A stretch of 8,863 bases of DNA from a bacterium (GCA_016200955.1 JACQDU010000308.1:1-8863), one strand, 5' to 3'; positions 1 through 6,930 are shown, numbered from the stretch's first letter. The notes: a model not told the origin generated them from the sequence alone. Numbers and translations: made by a program.

Positions 1-2
1 AC

Positions 3-1568
3 GGGGGCTCTCCTCTCCTGCGAGCGCTCCTCGTGCGCGAGGACGTGGGCGAAGCGTCGCTCTCCTGGCTCAAGTCGACGGGTCAGAATTCGGACATCCA
101 GCTCTCGTGGCACGCCGCGAGCGCGCGCGACCTCCCGGACCAGACGGCGGGCTACGACACCGTGGACCTGGTCGCTCTCTCGCGGACGGGCGAGCGTGCC
201 TTCGATGAAGGGAGACGGCGCGCTCTCATGGAGTGGGTGCAGCGCGGCGGGACCGTGCTTCTCCTCCCGGGAGCGGATCCCGCGTGGCTCCGCGACGACT
301 TCATCAAGCGCTTCTTGCCCGGCGACGCCGATCCCACGGTCGAGGAGACGACGATGTCCGCCCAGACGGCGGGGCTCATCGAGCGGCTTCGAACGCGGCC
401 CACGTACCGGATCTACACGGTGCACTCGAAGGACGCCGGGAATCCGAGCCAGGGAGACGACTGGCCGCTGTTCACTTCCTGGAGAGTCGGGAACGGTCTC
501 TCGGTGCTCCTGCGCGTGGACCTCGAGACCGAGCCGTTCCAGCACTGGCTGAAGGCGAGGGACGAGCTCTCGCGTGAGATCCTCGCGGGGGAACGGATCG
601 CCGTGCTCGGGAGGACCGGGCGCACGATGGAGCGCGAGCCGAGCCTCGAGGGCGCGCTCGAGGTGGGAGAGTCGCCGTCGCCTCTCTGGATGGTGCCGGT
701 CGTGCTCGCTTACATAGCCTGCGTCGGGCCGATCAACTTCGCTCTCTTGAAGCGCAGGCAAGCTCAGGTCCTGATCCTGGCGACGACTCCGCTCGTGGCG
801 GCGGCATTCACGCTGTTCGTCTTCCTGAACGGATACGTCGCGCGAGGCTTCCGCACGGTCGTCCAGCGAGCGACGGTGCTCGAGATGCGCTCGGGCGACG
901 ACTGGGGCGTGCAGAGGAGCGGGCTCTCGATCTACTCGTCGTCCTCCTCGAGCTACAAGGTGAGCGCCGACGCCGCCCTCCTCGTGCGCCACCCGCCGAA
1001 CGAGAGGACGCAGGACCGGAGGAGCGGCGAGCACGCGGGCGAGCGCGTCGTGCAGGACGAGGGCCGCTTCTCCTTCCCGCAGGTCCCGCTCGACCTCTGG
1101 GAGCGCGCCTTCTTCGAGGGGCGAGGCCTCCGCGCTACGGGGGGTCCGATCGCGGTCACGCTCTCTGGAACGAGCGACGTGGAGGTCTCGAACAAGTCGA
1201 GCCTCGCTCTCGGGAAGGGCGCCGTCATCTTCCATGCGCCGTCGAAGGACGGGAGGAACGTGCCGGAGCTCACGGTCTGCGCCGTGCCGCCGCTCGCTCC
1301 CGGGAAGACCGTCCGCGTCTCGATCGCGCCGCCTCCGGCGAAGGAGAGCGCGACCGCGACGTTCGCCGACGCTCTCCTGGACGAGAAGATGGACGCGACC
1401 TTCGCCCGCCGCGCGCTCGCGGGGCTCGGGCTTTCGGCCGAGAGGCCGAGCGCTGCGGTCTACGCGGCTCTCCTCGAGAGCCCGCTCCCGTCGATCGACG
1501 TCGAGGGCTGGGCGAAGCCGACGAACGAGCTCTCTGCCGTGCTCGTGCGGATCGAGGCGCCTCGGTGA
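3..1568 (+). CDS. ABC-cluster accessory membrane protein, GATase-like N-terminal region plus two TM segments (5' partial)
   Basis: The frame is open to the left edge of the window. The first in-frame start is GTG at 33, but the residues before it read as normal protein, so the true start is probably upstream; numbering here is from that GTG. Residues about 40-95 have the look of a Rossmann/glutamine-amidotransferase-like fold ('YDTVDLVAL', then 'RRALMEWVQRGGTVLLLPG'), as found in proteins that accompany ABC-2 exporters. There is no visible catalytic Cys-His-Glu triad, so a binding rather than enzymatic role is more likely. Two hydrophobic segments follow at about 218-238 and 245-268, joined by 'GPINFALLKRR', and then a soluble C-terminal region of about 240 residues with a run of six serines near 302-307. 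The stop overlaps the GTG of the ATPase gene (GTGA), which implies translational coupling and a shared complex. A loose parallel is the GldG-type auxiliary subunit of gliding ABC systems, but that is inference. The exported substrate is unknown. Confidence 0.82.
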   Translation, partial: GGSPLLRALLVREDVGEASLSWLKSTGQNSDIQLSWHAASARDLPDQTAGYDTVDLVALSRTGERAFDEGRRRALMEWVQRGGTVLLLPGADPAWLRDDFIKRFLPGDADPTVEETTMSAQTAGLIERLRTRPTYRIYTVHSKDAGNPSQGDDWPLFTSWRVGNGLSVLLRVDLETEPFQHWLKARDELSREILAGERIAVLGRTGRTMEREPSLEGALEVGESPSPLWMVPVVLAYIACVGPINFALLKRRQAQVLILATTPLVAAAFTLFVFLNGYVARGFRTVVQRATVLEMRSGDDWGVQRSGLSIYSSSSSSYKVSADAALLVRHPPNERTQDRRSGEHAGERVVQDEGRFSFPQVPLDLWERAFFEGRGLRATGGPIAVTLSGTSDVEVSNKSSLALGKGAVIFHAPSKDGRNVPELTVCAVPPLAPGKTVRVSIAPPPAKESATATFADALLDEKMDATFARRALAGLGLSAERPSAAVYAALLESPLPSIDVEGWAKPTNELSAVLVRIEAPR

Positions 1569-2563
1569 TCGAGGTCCGCGGGCTCACGAAGTCCTACGAG
1601 GGCTTCCTCGCGCTCAAGGGCGTGAGCTTCGACGTCCGCACGGGGAGCGTCTTCGGCTTCATCGGCCCGAACGGCGCGGGGAAGACGACGACGATCCGGA
1701 TCCTCGCGACGCTCCTCGATCCGACGCGAGGGACCGCGAGGATCGACGGACACGACGTCGTCGACGACCCCGAGAAGGTGCGCGCCGCGATCGGCTACAT
1801 GCCCGACGAGTTCGGAGTCTACGAGGGGATCACGGTCTTCGAGTACCTCGACTTCTTCGCCTCCGCGTACGGCCTCGTCCGCCGCGAGCGCGGCTCGCGC
1901 GTGCGCGACGTCATGGAGCTCACGGACCTGATCGCACTCGAGAAGAAGCTCGTGAGCGAGCTCTCGAAGGGAATGAGGCAGAGGCTCTGCCTCGCGAAGA
2001 CGCTCGTGCACGACCCGAAGGTCCTCATCCTGGACGAGCCGGCGAACGGCCTCGACCCGCGCGCCCGGATCGAGCTGCGCGCGCTCCTCCAGGAGCTCGC
2101 GACCATGGGGAAGACGATCGTGATCTCGTCTCACATCCTGACCGAGCTCTCGGACCTCTGCACGGACGTGGGGATCATCGAGAGAGGCGAACTCCTCGCG
2201 TCGGGCCCGATCGCCGAGGTCGAGGCGCGCGTCTTCCAGCGAGGAAACGGCACGAAAGACGGAGAGGCGCCGAAGGAGAGCGAGACGCCCAGGGAGGCGG
2301 GGCCCGCTCTCCGGAGCACGTGGCGCTTCGCGACGAGCGAGGGAGCGGCGCGCGCTCTCTCGATCCTCGCGGCGCGCCCCGACGTCGCGAGCTCCGAGCT
2401 CCGCGGCGAGCGCGAGGTCTCCGTCTCCTCCCAGGGAGGAGAAGCCGAGCTCCACCGGATCGTCCGGGCCGTCGTCGAGAAGGAGTGCCCCCTCACCGGT
2501 CTCGTCTGCGAGGAGAAGGATCTCGAGGCCCTTTTCATGGCCGTCACCAAGGGGAAGGTCCAG
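1565..2563 (+). CDS. ABC transporter ATP-binding protein (ABC-2 export type); natural stop codon missing
   Basis: This is a cytoplasmic ATPase that would drive the membrane permease encoded next. All nucleotide-binding motifs are visible: Walker A GPNGAGKTT at residues 34-42, signature LSKGM at 133-137, Walker B VLILDEP at 153-159 followed by the D-loop region NGLDP, and switch His in ISSH at 190. At the Q-loop position the sequence is 'IGYMPDEFGVYEGIT', with Asp instead of Gln, a form I recall as common in this exporter subgroup. After about residue 220 comes a charged linker (KDGEAPKESETPRE) and a C-terminal domain ending 'LEALFMAVTKGKVQ', where such proteins normally stop (near residue 333). 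The GTG start overlaps the previous gene by 4 bp. No stop follows: the frame stays open to 4399, but beyond about 2565 the product is Arg/Gly/Asp-rich and without motifs, because the permease is read in another frame. The end given is the inferred functional end, not a stop codon. Confidence 0.88.
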
Positions 2564-2576
2564 TTCCTGCACGAGC
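2559..2576 (+). other. Abnormal ATPase/permease junction (probable internal deletion)
   Basis: Immediately left of this point the ATPase frame encodes its normal C-terminus (TKGKVQ). Immediately right, a different frame encodes the interior of an ABC-2 permease (TSVTDERTGKTIDLLL). There is no stop for the first gene, no intergenic gap, no ribosome binding site and no start region for the second. Family knowledge says roughly 100 or more residues, including the first membrane segment, should precede the TDER motif. The simplest reading is a deletion that removed the ATPase stop, the spacer and the permease 5' end, in the genome or in the assembly. The exact breakpoint cannot be fixed from sequence alone. 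Confidence 0.6.
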
Positions 2577-4295
2577 GTGACGGACGAGCGGACGGGGAAG
2601 ACGATCGACCTTCTCCTGACGACGAAGCTCTCTCCGCTCTCGATCGTGCGAGGGAAGATCCTCGCGGCGTTCGTCTACGGGCTCCTGTTCATCGTCGCGA
2701 CGGTGCCGATCGTGGCGCTCACGTTCCTCTACGGAGGAGTCACGCCGGGGCAGATCGCGCTCACGTACGGGGTCATGATCGTCCTCGCGGGGATCGTGAC
2801 CGTCTTCGGCGTCGCGGTCTCGACGGTCGGAGGCTCGACGTTCCAGGCGGTCTTCAGGACGTACGCGGGGTGCCTCATCCTGATCTTCCCGCTCACGACT
2901 CCTCTCTCGACGACGCAGCCGCTCGCGGGCGTCTGGTCGGGCGCGGAGCCGGGGAAGATGGGCTACCTCTCCGGGATCCTCGCGATCCACGTGATCGGGC
3001 CTCTCTCGAAGACGACGAAGCTCATCGAGCTGCGAGACGAGCTCCGGACGCTCGACTCGATGCAGGTCTTCCTCTACTGGGCGGCGCACGCGGCGTTCTA
3101 CGCGAGCCTCGTCGGGTTCTTCCTGGTGTTCGCGCGGAACCGCCTCGCGCCGATCTCGGAGAACCGCGCGCGGCCCATGCGCCTGTGGTTCCTGGGAACG
3201 CTCACGGCGGGGCTCACGGTCGCGCTCTCGGCGTTCCTCCAGGTCGGGCTCGACTCCTCGCTCTCCTCGGCGCTCGTGACGATGCAGACGATCGTCTTCC
3301 TGTTCTTCGTCTTCGCGGCGATGGCGTTCGGGGGAGAAGACCCGGTCTTGCCGCGCAAGCTCCGCGCGAGGGCCGCCTCGCTCCGTGGGGCGAGGAGCTT
3401 CTGGAAGCTGCTCGAGCCGGGAGCCCGGAACGGCGCGAGGTTCGTCCTCGCCGCGGCGATCTTCTCGCAGCTCTCCATGGCCGGGACGTTCCTGTTCATG
3501 GCCCAGGTCTCGGCGACGGCGCTCAGGCCGGAGGAGCTCGATCGGCTCCTGCGGATGGTCGCCTGGGGAAGCGCCTGGTTCCTCGCGTTCGTCTTCTTCC
3601 TCGTCGAGCTCGCGAAGCTCCTCGCGTGGGTGTTGCGACACGTCGCCGCGAGCGCGCTCTCGATCCTGTGCCTCGTGATCGTGCTCATGCTGTATCCGTC
3701 GCTCTGGTACGCCTTCGACGACATGACGGCACCCGCGAGCATCTACAAGGGCTACGTGCTCTCGCCCGTCGCGACGCTGCGCTCGCTCGACGAGCCGCCG
3801 AGCGACCAGAACCGGCGACTCATCATGTTCGGCCCGAGCGGCGCCGACCTCCTGGTGGTGAAGCAAGCGTTCCACGCGTGCTTCGAGGACTTCATGCAGA
3901 AGGCGCACGACGAGAAGGCGGCGGTCGCTCGCGGGGACGCTCTCCTCCAGCGCGCGCGGCTCGGGAGCGCCGAGCGGGAGGCCGTGAGACGACACGCGAC
4001 CGAAGCCTTCGCTCGCCTGCAGAAGAACGTGCGCTGGCCCGACTGGAGCCGACCGGGGATCTTCTTCGAGAAGTCGAGCCTCACTCCCGCGCAGGAAGCC
4101 GCGCTCAAGGAGTGGACCCGAGTCCGCGACGACTCGACGAACGAGGTCATCCACGAGCTCGCCCGCGGGGGCGTGTCGGTCCACGCGGTCTCGACGTTCG
4201 TCTTCCTGGCGCTCGGGCTGGCGTTGCTCTCGGTGAACCGGAAGGGGCTCGCGCGGCTCTCGGCCCAGGTCGCGAAGGCGGAGGGTGCGGTCTGA
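2577..4295 (+). CDS. ABC-2 type transporter permease subunit, N-terminally truncated
   Basis: This is the integral membrane partner of the preceding ATPase. The first available start is GTG at 2577, but it lies inside the conserved 'SVTDERTGKTIDLLLTTKLSP' cytoplasmic motif. In this family that motif normally sits after the first membrane segment, with the pattern 'ERExGTLDLLLxTPLSP'. The encoded 572 residues include hydrophobic segments at about 28-52, 58-84, 93-110, 163-186, 203-224, 231-251, 288-310, 328-350, 355-376 and 538-554. A large soluble loop at about 377-537, rich in charged helices, is presumably extracytoplasmic or between bundles. The C-terminus is short and basic (NRKGLARLSAQVAKAEG). 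Third positions are strongly G/C in this frame, so it is the true coding frame over the overlapping open frames. No Shine-Dalgarno sequence stands before the GTG. If the junction is real, the gene is probably non-functional or translated only by frameshifting from the ATPase. If it is an assembly error, the intact gene is longer. Confidence 0.82.
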   Translation: MTDERTGKTIDLLLTTKLSPLSIVRGKILAAFVYGLLFIVATVPIVALTFLYGGVTPGQIALTYGVMIVLAGIVTVFGVAVSTVGGSTFQAVFRTYAGCLILIFPLTTPLSTTQPLAGVWSGAEPGKMGYLSGILAIHVIGPLSKTTKLIELRDELRTLDSMQVFLYWAAHAAFYASLVGFFLVFARNRLAPISENRARPMRLWFLGTLTAGLTVALSAFLQVGLDSSLSSALVTMQTIVFLFFVFAAMAFGGEDPVLPRKLRARAASLRGARSFWKLLEPGARNGARFVLAAAIFSQLSMAGTFLFMAQVSATALRPEELDRLLRMVAWGSAWFLAFVFFLVELAKLLAWVLRHVAASALSILCLVIVLMLYPSLWYAFDDMTAPASIYKGYVLSPVATLRSLDEPPSDQNRRLIMFGPSGADLLVVKQAFHACFEDFMQKAHDEKAAVARGDALLQRARLGSAEREAVRRHATEAFARLQKNVRWPDWSRPGIFFEKSSLTPAQEAALKEWTRVRDDSTNEVIHELARGGVSVHAVSTFVFLALGLALLSVNRKGLARLSAQVAKAEGAV

Positions 4296-4316
4296 GCGAG
4301 TGCGTCGAAGACTCGC
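4296..4316. terminator. Small inverted repeat in the convergent gap
   Basis: GCGAGT and ACTCGC form a perfect 6-bp stem around a 9-base loop, starting directly after the permease stop. It lies in the 36-bp gap between the permease and the convergent minus-strand reading frame. No T-run follows on either strand, so it is at best a weak or factor-assisted terminator. Confidence 0.25.
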
Positions 4317-4331
4317 GTCGCTGGCTCGAGG

Positions 4332-4759
4332 CTAGAGGCGCTCCTCGTGATCCAGCTCTCGCTCGGTGTCGTCGTGCAGCGCGAGGAGCTGCGCAATGAG
4401 CCCCATCGCGCCCCTGGTCGCCTCCTCGGTCCGCTCCGCGCACGCCCTCAGGCGGCTTCCTCTTTCGTCCCTCGGCGACTCCTCGACGAGGACGCCGAGG
4501 TTCACCGCAACGATCCCGAGCGCTCCCTGCGCTTCCTCGAGGAGCGTCTTGCGCTGTGCGCCCGCCGAAGCTCGTCCGCCTCGCGTTGCAGGCGATCCGT
4601 CCGCTCTTGGAGCAGGCTGTCGTCGGCCTCGGCGCGCTCGTCGCGCCGGGTCGTGTCGGACTGCTCACGCTCGCGCCGGAGACTCTCGTCGTCCCGCTGT
4701 CGCTCGCGCCTGAGACCCTCGGTGACCTGCCTTCCACCCCGTACGCGCCACTCCTTCAC
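4332..4759 (-). pseudogene. Frameshifted small coiled-coil protein related to the N-terminal part of myxobacterial-type histidine kinases
   Basis: Two minus-strand frames join into one plausible protein of about 142 residues. The first part starts at GTG 4759, with an in-frame TGA about 27 bases upstream limiting the start. It is a highly charged coiled coil with spaced repeats (LRRERQRDDESLRREREQ, then LLQERTDRLQREADELRR). Near 4560 coding quality shifts to the frame ending at TAG 4332: 'AQRKTLLEEAQGALGIVAV', then an amphipathic helical pair ending 'LIAQLLALHDDTERELDHEERL'. One missing base (or two extra) between 'LRRA' and 'AQRK' reconciles them; both parts have G/C-rich third positions. 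From family memory, 'RxERExxDESLxxER' coiled coils precede HisKA-like helices in many Myxococcota kinases. Here the helical part lacks the phospho-accepting His motif and no HATPase domain follows, so a full kinase is excluded. It may be a small standalone dimerisation protein with a sequencing error, or a decayed gene. It is convergent with the permease and 152 bp downstream of the response regulator. Confidence 0.58.
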
Positions 4760-4831
4760 GACACAGCTCGTCCACGACCGAGGGTGTCACGGCCGCCACA
4801 GCCGCCATCAAATGACCTACAGCCGTCCTTG

Positions 4832-4852
4832 CCCTTGCCCCTGCCCTTGCCC
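4832..4852 (-). other. Putative G-quadruplex motif, minus strand
   Basis: On the minus strand four G-tracts of three or four bases are separated by loops of three, two and three bases (GGG CAA GGG CA GGGG CAA GGG). This fits the canonical G3+N1-7 pattern exactly. It is on the sense strand of the flanking minus-strand genes, about 60 bases past the response-regulator stop, so it would also be present in the RNA of any read-through transcript. Confidence 0.5.
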
Positions 4853-4880
4853 AAAGGCCGTCGGGCAAGGGCAGGGGCAA
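4835..4880. repeat. Perfect 18-bp inverted repeat (strong hairpin)
   Basis: The left arm TTGCCCCTGCCCTTGCCC at 4835-4852 is the exact reverse complement of the right arm at 4863-4880, with a 10-base loop (AAAGGCCGTC). Flanking CGTCC and GGACG could extend pairing through a bulge. The arms are made of degenerate TTGCCC hexamers, another of which (CTTGCCC) lies just outside the left arm. It sits after the stop of the response-regulator gene and before the small coiled-coil gene. That position suits a transcript-end hairpin or RNA-stabilising element, but no U-tract follows on either strand. A genome-dispersed repeat of intergenic hairpins is an alternative. Confidence 0.8.
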
Positions 4881-4911
4881 CGGACGACATCAAGTCAGTC
4901 GGTCGCCGCTG

Positions 4912-6279
4912 TCAGTCCTCGGGCTCGGGATCCGAGATCCCGTGAGCCTTGAGCTTCTCCCAGAGGTTCTTTCTGGAGATACCCAGGGTCTTCGCGGCGA
5001 GCGCCTTCTTTCCTCCCGCAAGCGTGAGGGCACGAACGAGGTACTCGCGCTCGAACTCATGCGCGGCCTGGGCAAGCGAGCGCAGCGATCCATCCGGGCC
5101 CTGGTCGGGCGCTGCGGTGCCCGCGATCTCCGACGGCAGATGGTCGATGTCGATCTCCTTCCCTTGCGCGAGGACCACGGCGTGCTCGACGCAGTGCTCG
5201 AGCTCGCGGACGTTGCCTGGAAACGAGTACTGGCCCAGGGCGGCCCATGCTCTGGGCGAGATCACGGGAATCGCGGCGCCGGGCCTGTGAGAGCGGAGCA
5301 AGAAGTGCTGGACGAGGAGGGGAAGGTCTCCACGTCGCTCACGAAGAGGCGGGATCGCGATGTCGAGGACCTTGAGCCGGTAGTAGAGGTCCTCCCTGAA
5401 GATGCCCTGCGCGATGCGTTCCTTGAGGTTGCGGTGAGTGGCGGTGATGACGCGCACGTCGACATGGATCGCCTCGTTGGTGCCCAGTGGCTCGACGACT
5501 CCGTCCTCGAGCACGCGAAGCAGCTTCAGCTGCGCCGTGACGGGCATCTCTGCGACCTCGTCGATGAAGAGCGTGCCGCCGTGAGCGGCCTTGAATCGAC
5601 CCTCCCGCTTCCTCGATGCGCCGGTGAACGCGCCCCGCTCGTGGCCGAAGAGCTCTGCTTCGAGGAGCGTCTCGGGGAAGGCGGCGCAGTTGACTGCGAC
5701 GAAGGGCTTCGCGGCCCGCGGGCTGCGCTCGTGGAGGCTGTGAGCAACGAGCTCCTTGCCCGTCCCGGTCTCGCCCGTGATGAGAACTGCGGCATCGCTC
5801 GCCGCCATCGTGCCGATGCGCTCGGTGAGCCGAGCCATCGAGGGCGTCCGGCCGATGATCGGTGTCTCCGGGACGCGCGCGGCAGCCTCCCTGGCCGAGG
5901 CTAGCTCCTCGGCGAGTCGACGCCGTTCCGCGATCCGCTCGAGCCGGAGCCCGATCACGTCGATGTCGAACGGCTTCATCACGTAGTCGTAGGCGCCTTC
6001 CTTGAGCGCCGCCACGGCGTCCGCGACCGTGCCGTAGTCCGTCATGAGGATCACGTCGGTCGCCGGCGAGATGGCATGGACGTGGCGAAAGAGGGCGAGT
6101 CCGTCCCCCTTCTTCATGTTGACGTCCGAGATCACGACGTCGAAGACGCGAGAATCGAGGAGCGAGCGGGCTCTCGCCTCGGTCGAGGCCACGGTCACTC
6201 GGTGAGCGGCGGCGCTCAGTGCGTTCTTGGCCGCGGTCTGGGTCTTGGCCTGGTCACCGACGAGCAGGATCTCGAGCAC
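4912..6279 (-). CDS. Sigma-54-dependent response regulator, NtrC family
   Basis: This 455-residue activator has the usual family length and three domains. The receiver (about 1-115) has phospho-acceptor Asp52 (VVISDVNM), Thr80 (LMTDYG) and Lys102 (VMKPF). The AAA+ domain (about 140-380) has Walker A GETGTGKE at 169-176, the sigma-54 contact loop GAFTGA at 216-221, Walker B LFIDEV near 237-242 and GNVREL at 355-360. A Fis-type helix-turn-helix (about 419-448, GGKKALAAKTLGISRKNLW) binds DNA upstream of target promoters. Phosphorylation should trigger ATP-driven opening of sigma-54 RNA polymerase complexes. An oddity is that the acidic pair of the receiver, normally 'VDDE', reads 'VGDQ' here, leaving only Asp9. 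The frame is open upstream to an ATG at 6435, which would add 52 unconserved residues. I chose GTG 6279 because the receiver begins right there (VLEILLVG) and a near-perfect Shine-Dalgarno sequence precedes it. The sensor kinase partner is not in the window; target genes are unknown. Confidence 0.93.
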   Translation of the reverse strand: MLEILLVGDQAKTQTAAKNALSAAAHRVTVASTEARARSLLDSRVFDVVISDVNMKKGDGLALFRHVHAISPATDVILMTDYGTVADAVAALKEGAYDYVMKPFDIDVIGLRLERIAERRRLAEELASAREAAARVPETPIIGRTPSMARLTERIGTMAASDAAVLITGETGTGKELVAHSLHERSPRAAKPFVAVNCAAFPETLLEAELFGHERGAFTGASRKREGRFKAAHGGTLFIDEVAEMPVTAQLKLLRVLEDGVVEPLGTNEAIHVDVRVITATHRNLKERIAQGIFREDLYYRLKVLDIAIPPLRERRGDLPLLVQHFLLRSHRPGAAIPVISPRAWAALGQYSFPGNVRELEHCVEHAVVLAQGKEIDIDHLPSEIAGTAAPDQGPDGSLRSLAQAAHEFEREYLVRALTLAGGKKALAAKTLGISRKNLWEKLKAHGISDPEPED

Positions 6280-6288
6280 GGTACGACG

Positions 6289-6297
6289 ATCACCTCC
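6289..6297 (-). promoter_or_regulatory. Shine-Dalgarno sequence deciding the regulator start
   Basis: The minus strand reads GGAGGTGAT, nine bases before the GTG at 6279, nearly a full match to the 16S rRNA 3' end. It marks that GTG as the start of the response regulator rather than the upstream in-frame ATG at 6435. The 219 bp between this gene and the preceding membrane-protein gene hold no other convincing ORF. A TAAGAT hexamer on the minus strand (6342-6347) could be a -10 element, but no matching -35 or sigma-54 site was seen. Confidence 0.75.
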
Positions 6298-6498
6298 GGG
6301 TTCCCGAGTGGACAGGGGCCGTCCGGCTCCCCTCGCGTCGCATCTTACCGCCGGTCGCCGTTCGTCCTCTACCTCGGCTTCCCGAGCGTCCTTGGCGCTC
6401 GACGACCCTCTGTCTCGATCGCTGGGCGTCGGCATGCGGTTCCCCCGGTGTGCTCGCGTGCGGGTTCGATCATCGCGTCCGCTCGAGCGACCGCGTGC

Positions 6499-6915
6499 TC
6501 AACCGCCCGTCGTCACCGGAGCGATCCCGGCCTCGCGCTCGACGCTCGAGAGCTCGCGCTCGAAGGCATCGGAGTCGGCGGCGGCGAGCGTGCCCGTCTT
6601 CAGGTAGCTCTCGAGCATCTCCGAGTGATCGACCCAGCGCACGAACGCGATCTTGCCGTCGCTCGCCTTCTCCCGGAGAGCCTCGAGCCGCAGCAGGATC
6701 CTCTGCTTGACGTCGGCGTCGAGGTCGGAGGCGCGGACCTTCTCGTGGTACTCGTTCAGGTCCGAGGAGACGCCGGCGCCCACGAGCTTGCTCCAGCCCA
6801 TGCCGAACATGAGGCTCGAGCCGAGGCACGCGAGGACGACCACGAAGAGACAGCCCACGATGATCCAGGGGAGAGACGAGCTCCTGCGCGGTGTCTCCCC
6901 TTGTTCGTCGGACAT
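6499..6915 (-). CDS. Small single-pass membrane protein of unknown function
   Basis: A 138-residue protein that I do not recognise as a named family. A short polar N-terminus (residues 1-15, MSDEQGETPRRSSS) is followed by one hydrophobic segment at about 16-38 (LPWIIVGCLFVVVLACLGSS). After that comes a mostly helical, charged domain (about 52-130: DLNEYHEKVRASDLDADVK, LLRLEALREKASDGKIAFVRW). The positive residues just before the membrane segment suggest the N-terminus stays in the cytoplasm and the helical domain faces outward. A cysteine lies within the segment, but it is not in a convincing lipobox. The start is ATG with GGAGG five bases upstream (6921-6925). It begins 15 bp after the stop of the FHA-domain gene on the same strand, so the two are very likely co-transcribed, and the protein may act with the FHA protein in signalling. 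That functional link is inference from position. Confidence 0.82.
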   Translation of the reverse strand: MSDEQGETPRRSSSLPWIIVGCLFVVVLACLGSSLMFGMGWSKLVGAGVSSDLNEYHEKVRASDLDADVKQRILLRLEALREKASDGKIAFVRWVDHSEMLESYLKTGTLAAADSDAFERELSSVEREAGIAPVTTGG

Positions 6916-6930
6916 GCGCGCCTCCGGCTC

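Noticed and set aside
1460..2572. Long minus-strand ORF (370 codons) opposite the ATPase
   Set aside because: Low-complexity, charge-rich translation antisense to an ATPase with all nucleotide-binding motifs.
2544..4184. Long minus-strand ORF (546 codons) opposite the permease
   Set aside because: Composition is dominated by Arg, Glu and Asp with no motif, and it is antisense to a frame with clear membrane segments. This is the usual shadow frame of GC-rich genes with G/C third positions.
4824..4885. CRISPR repeat or attachment site at the TTGCCC repeats
   Set aside because: The units are short degenerate hexamers forming one hairpin, without regularly spaced spacers, and no integrase or tRNA is nearby.
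4942..5904. Plus-strand ORF (320 codons) opposite the response regulator
   Set aside because: It mirrors the regulator's codons and has no recognisable domain, while the minus strand has every NtrC motif.
6342..6347. TAAGAT as a -10 promoter element for the regulator (minus strand)
   Set aside because: No -35 hexamer at a suitable distance and no sigma-54 GG/GC pair. A single hexamer match in GC-rich DNA is not enough to annotate a promoter.
6280..6435. 52-residue N-terminal extension of the response regulator from the ATG at 6435
   Set aside because: The residues are unlike a receiver and lack a Shine-Dalgarno sequence, whereas GTG 6279 has GGAGGTGAT at good spacing and begins exactly at the first receiver strand.
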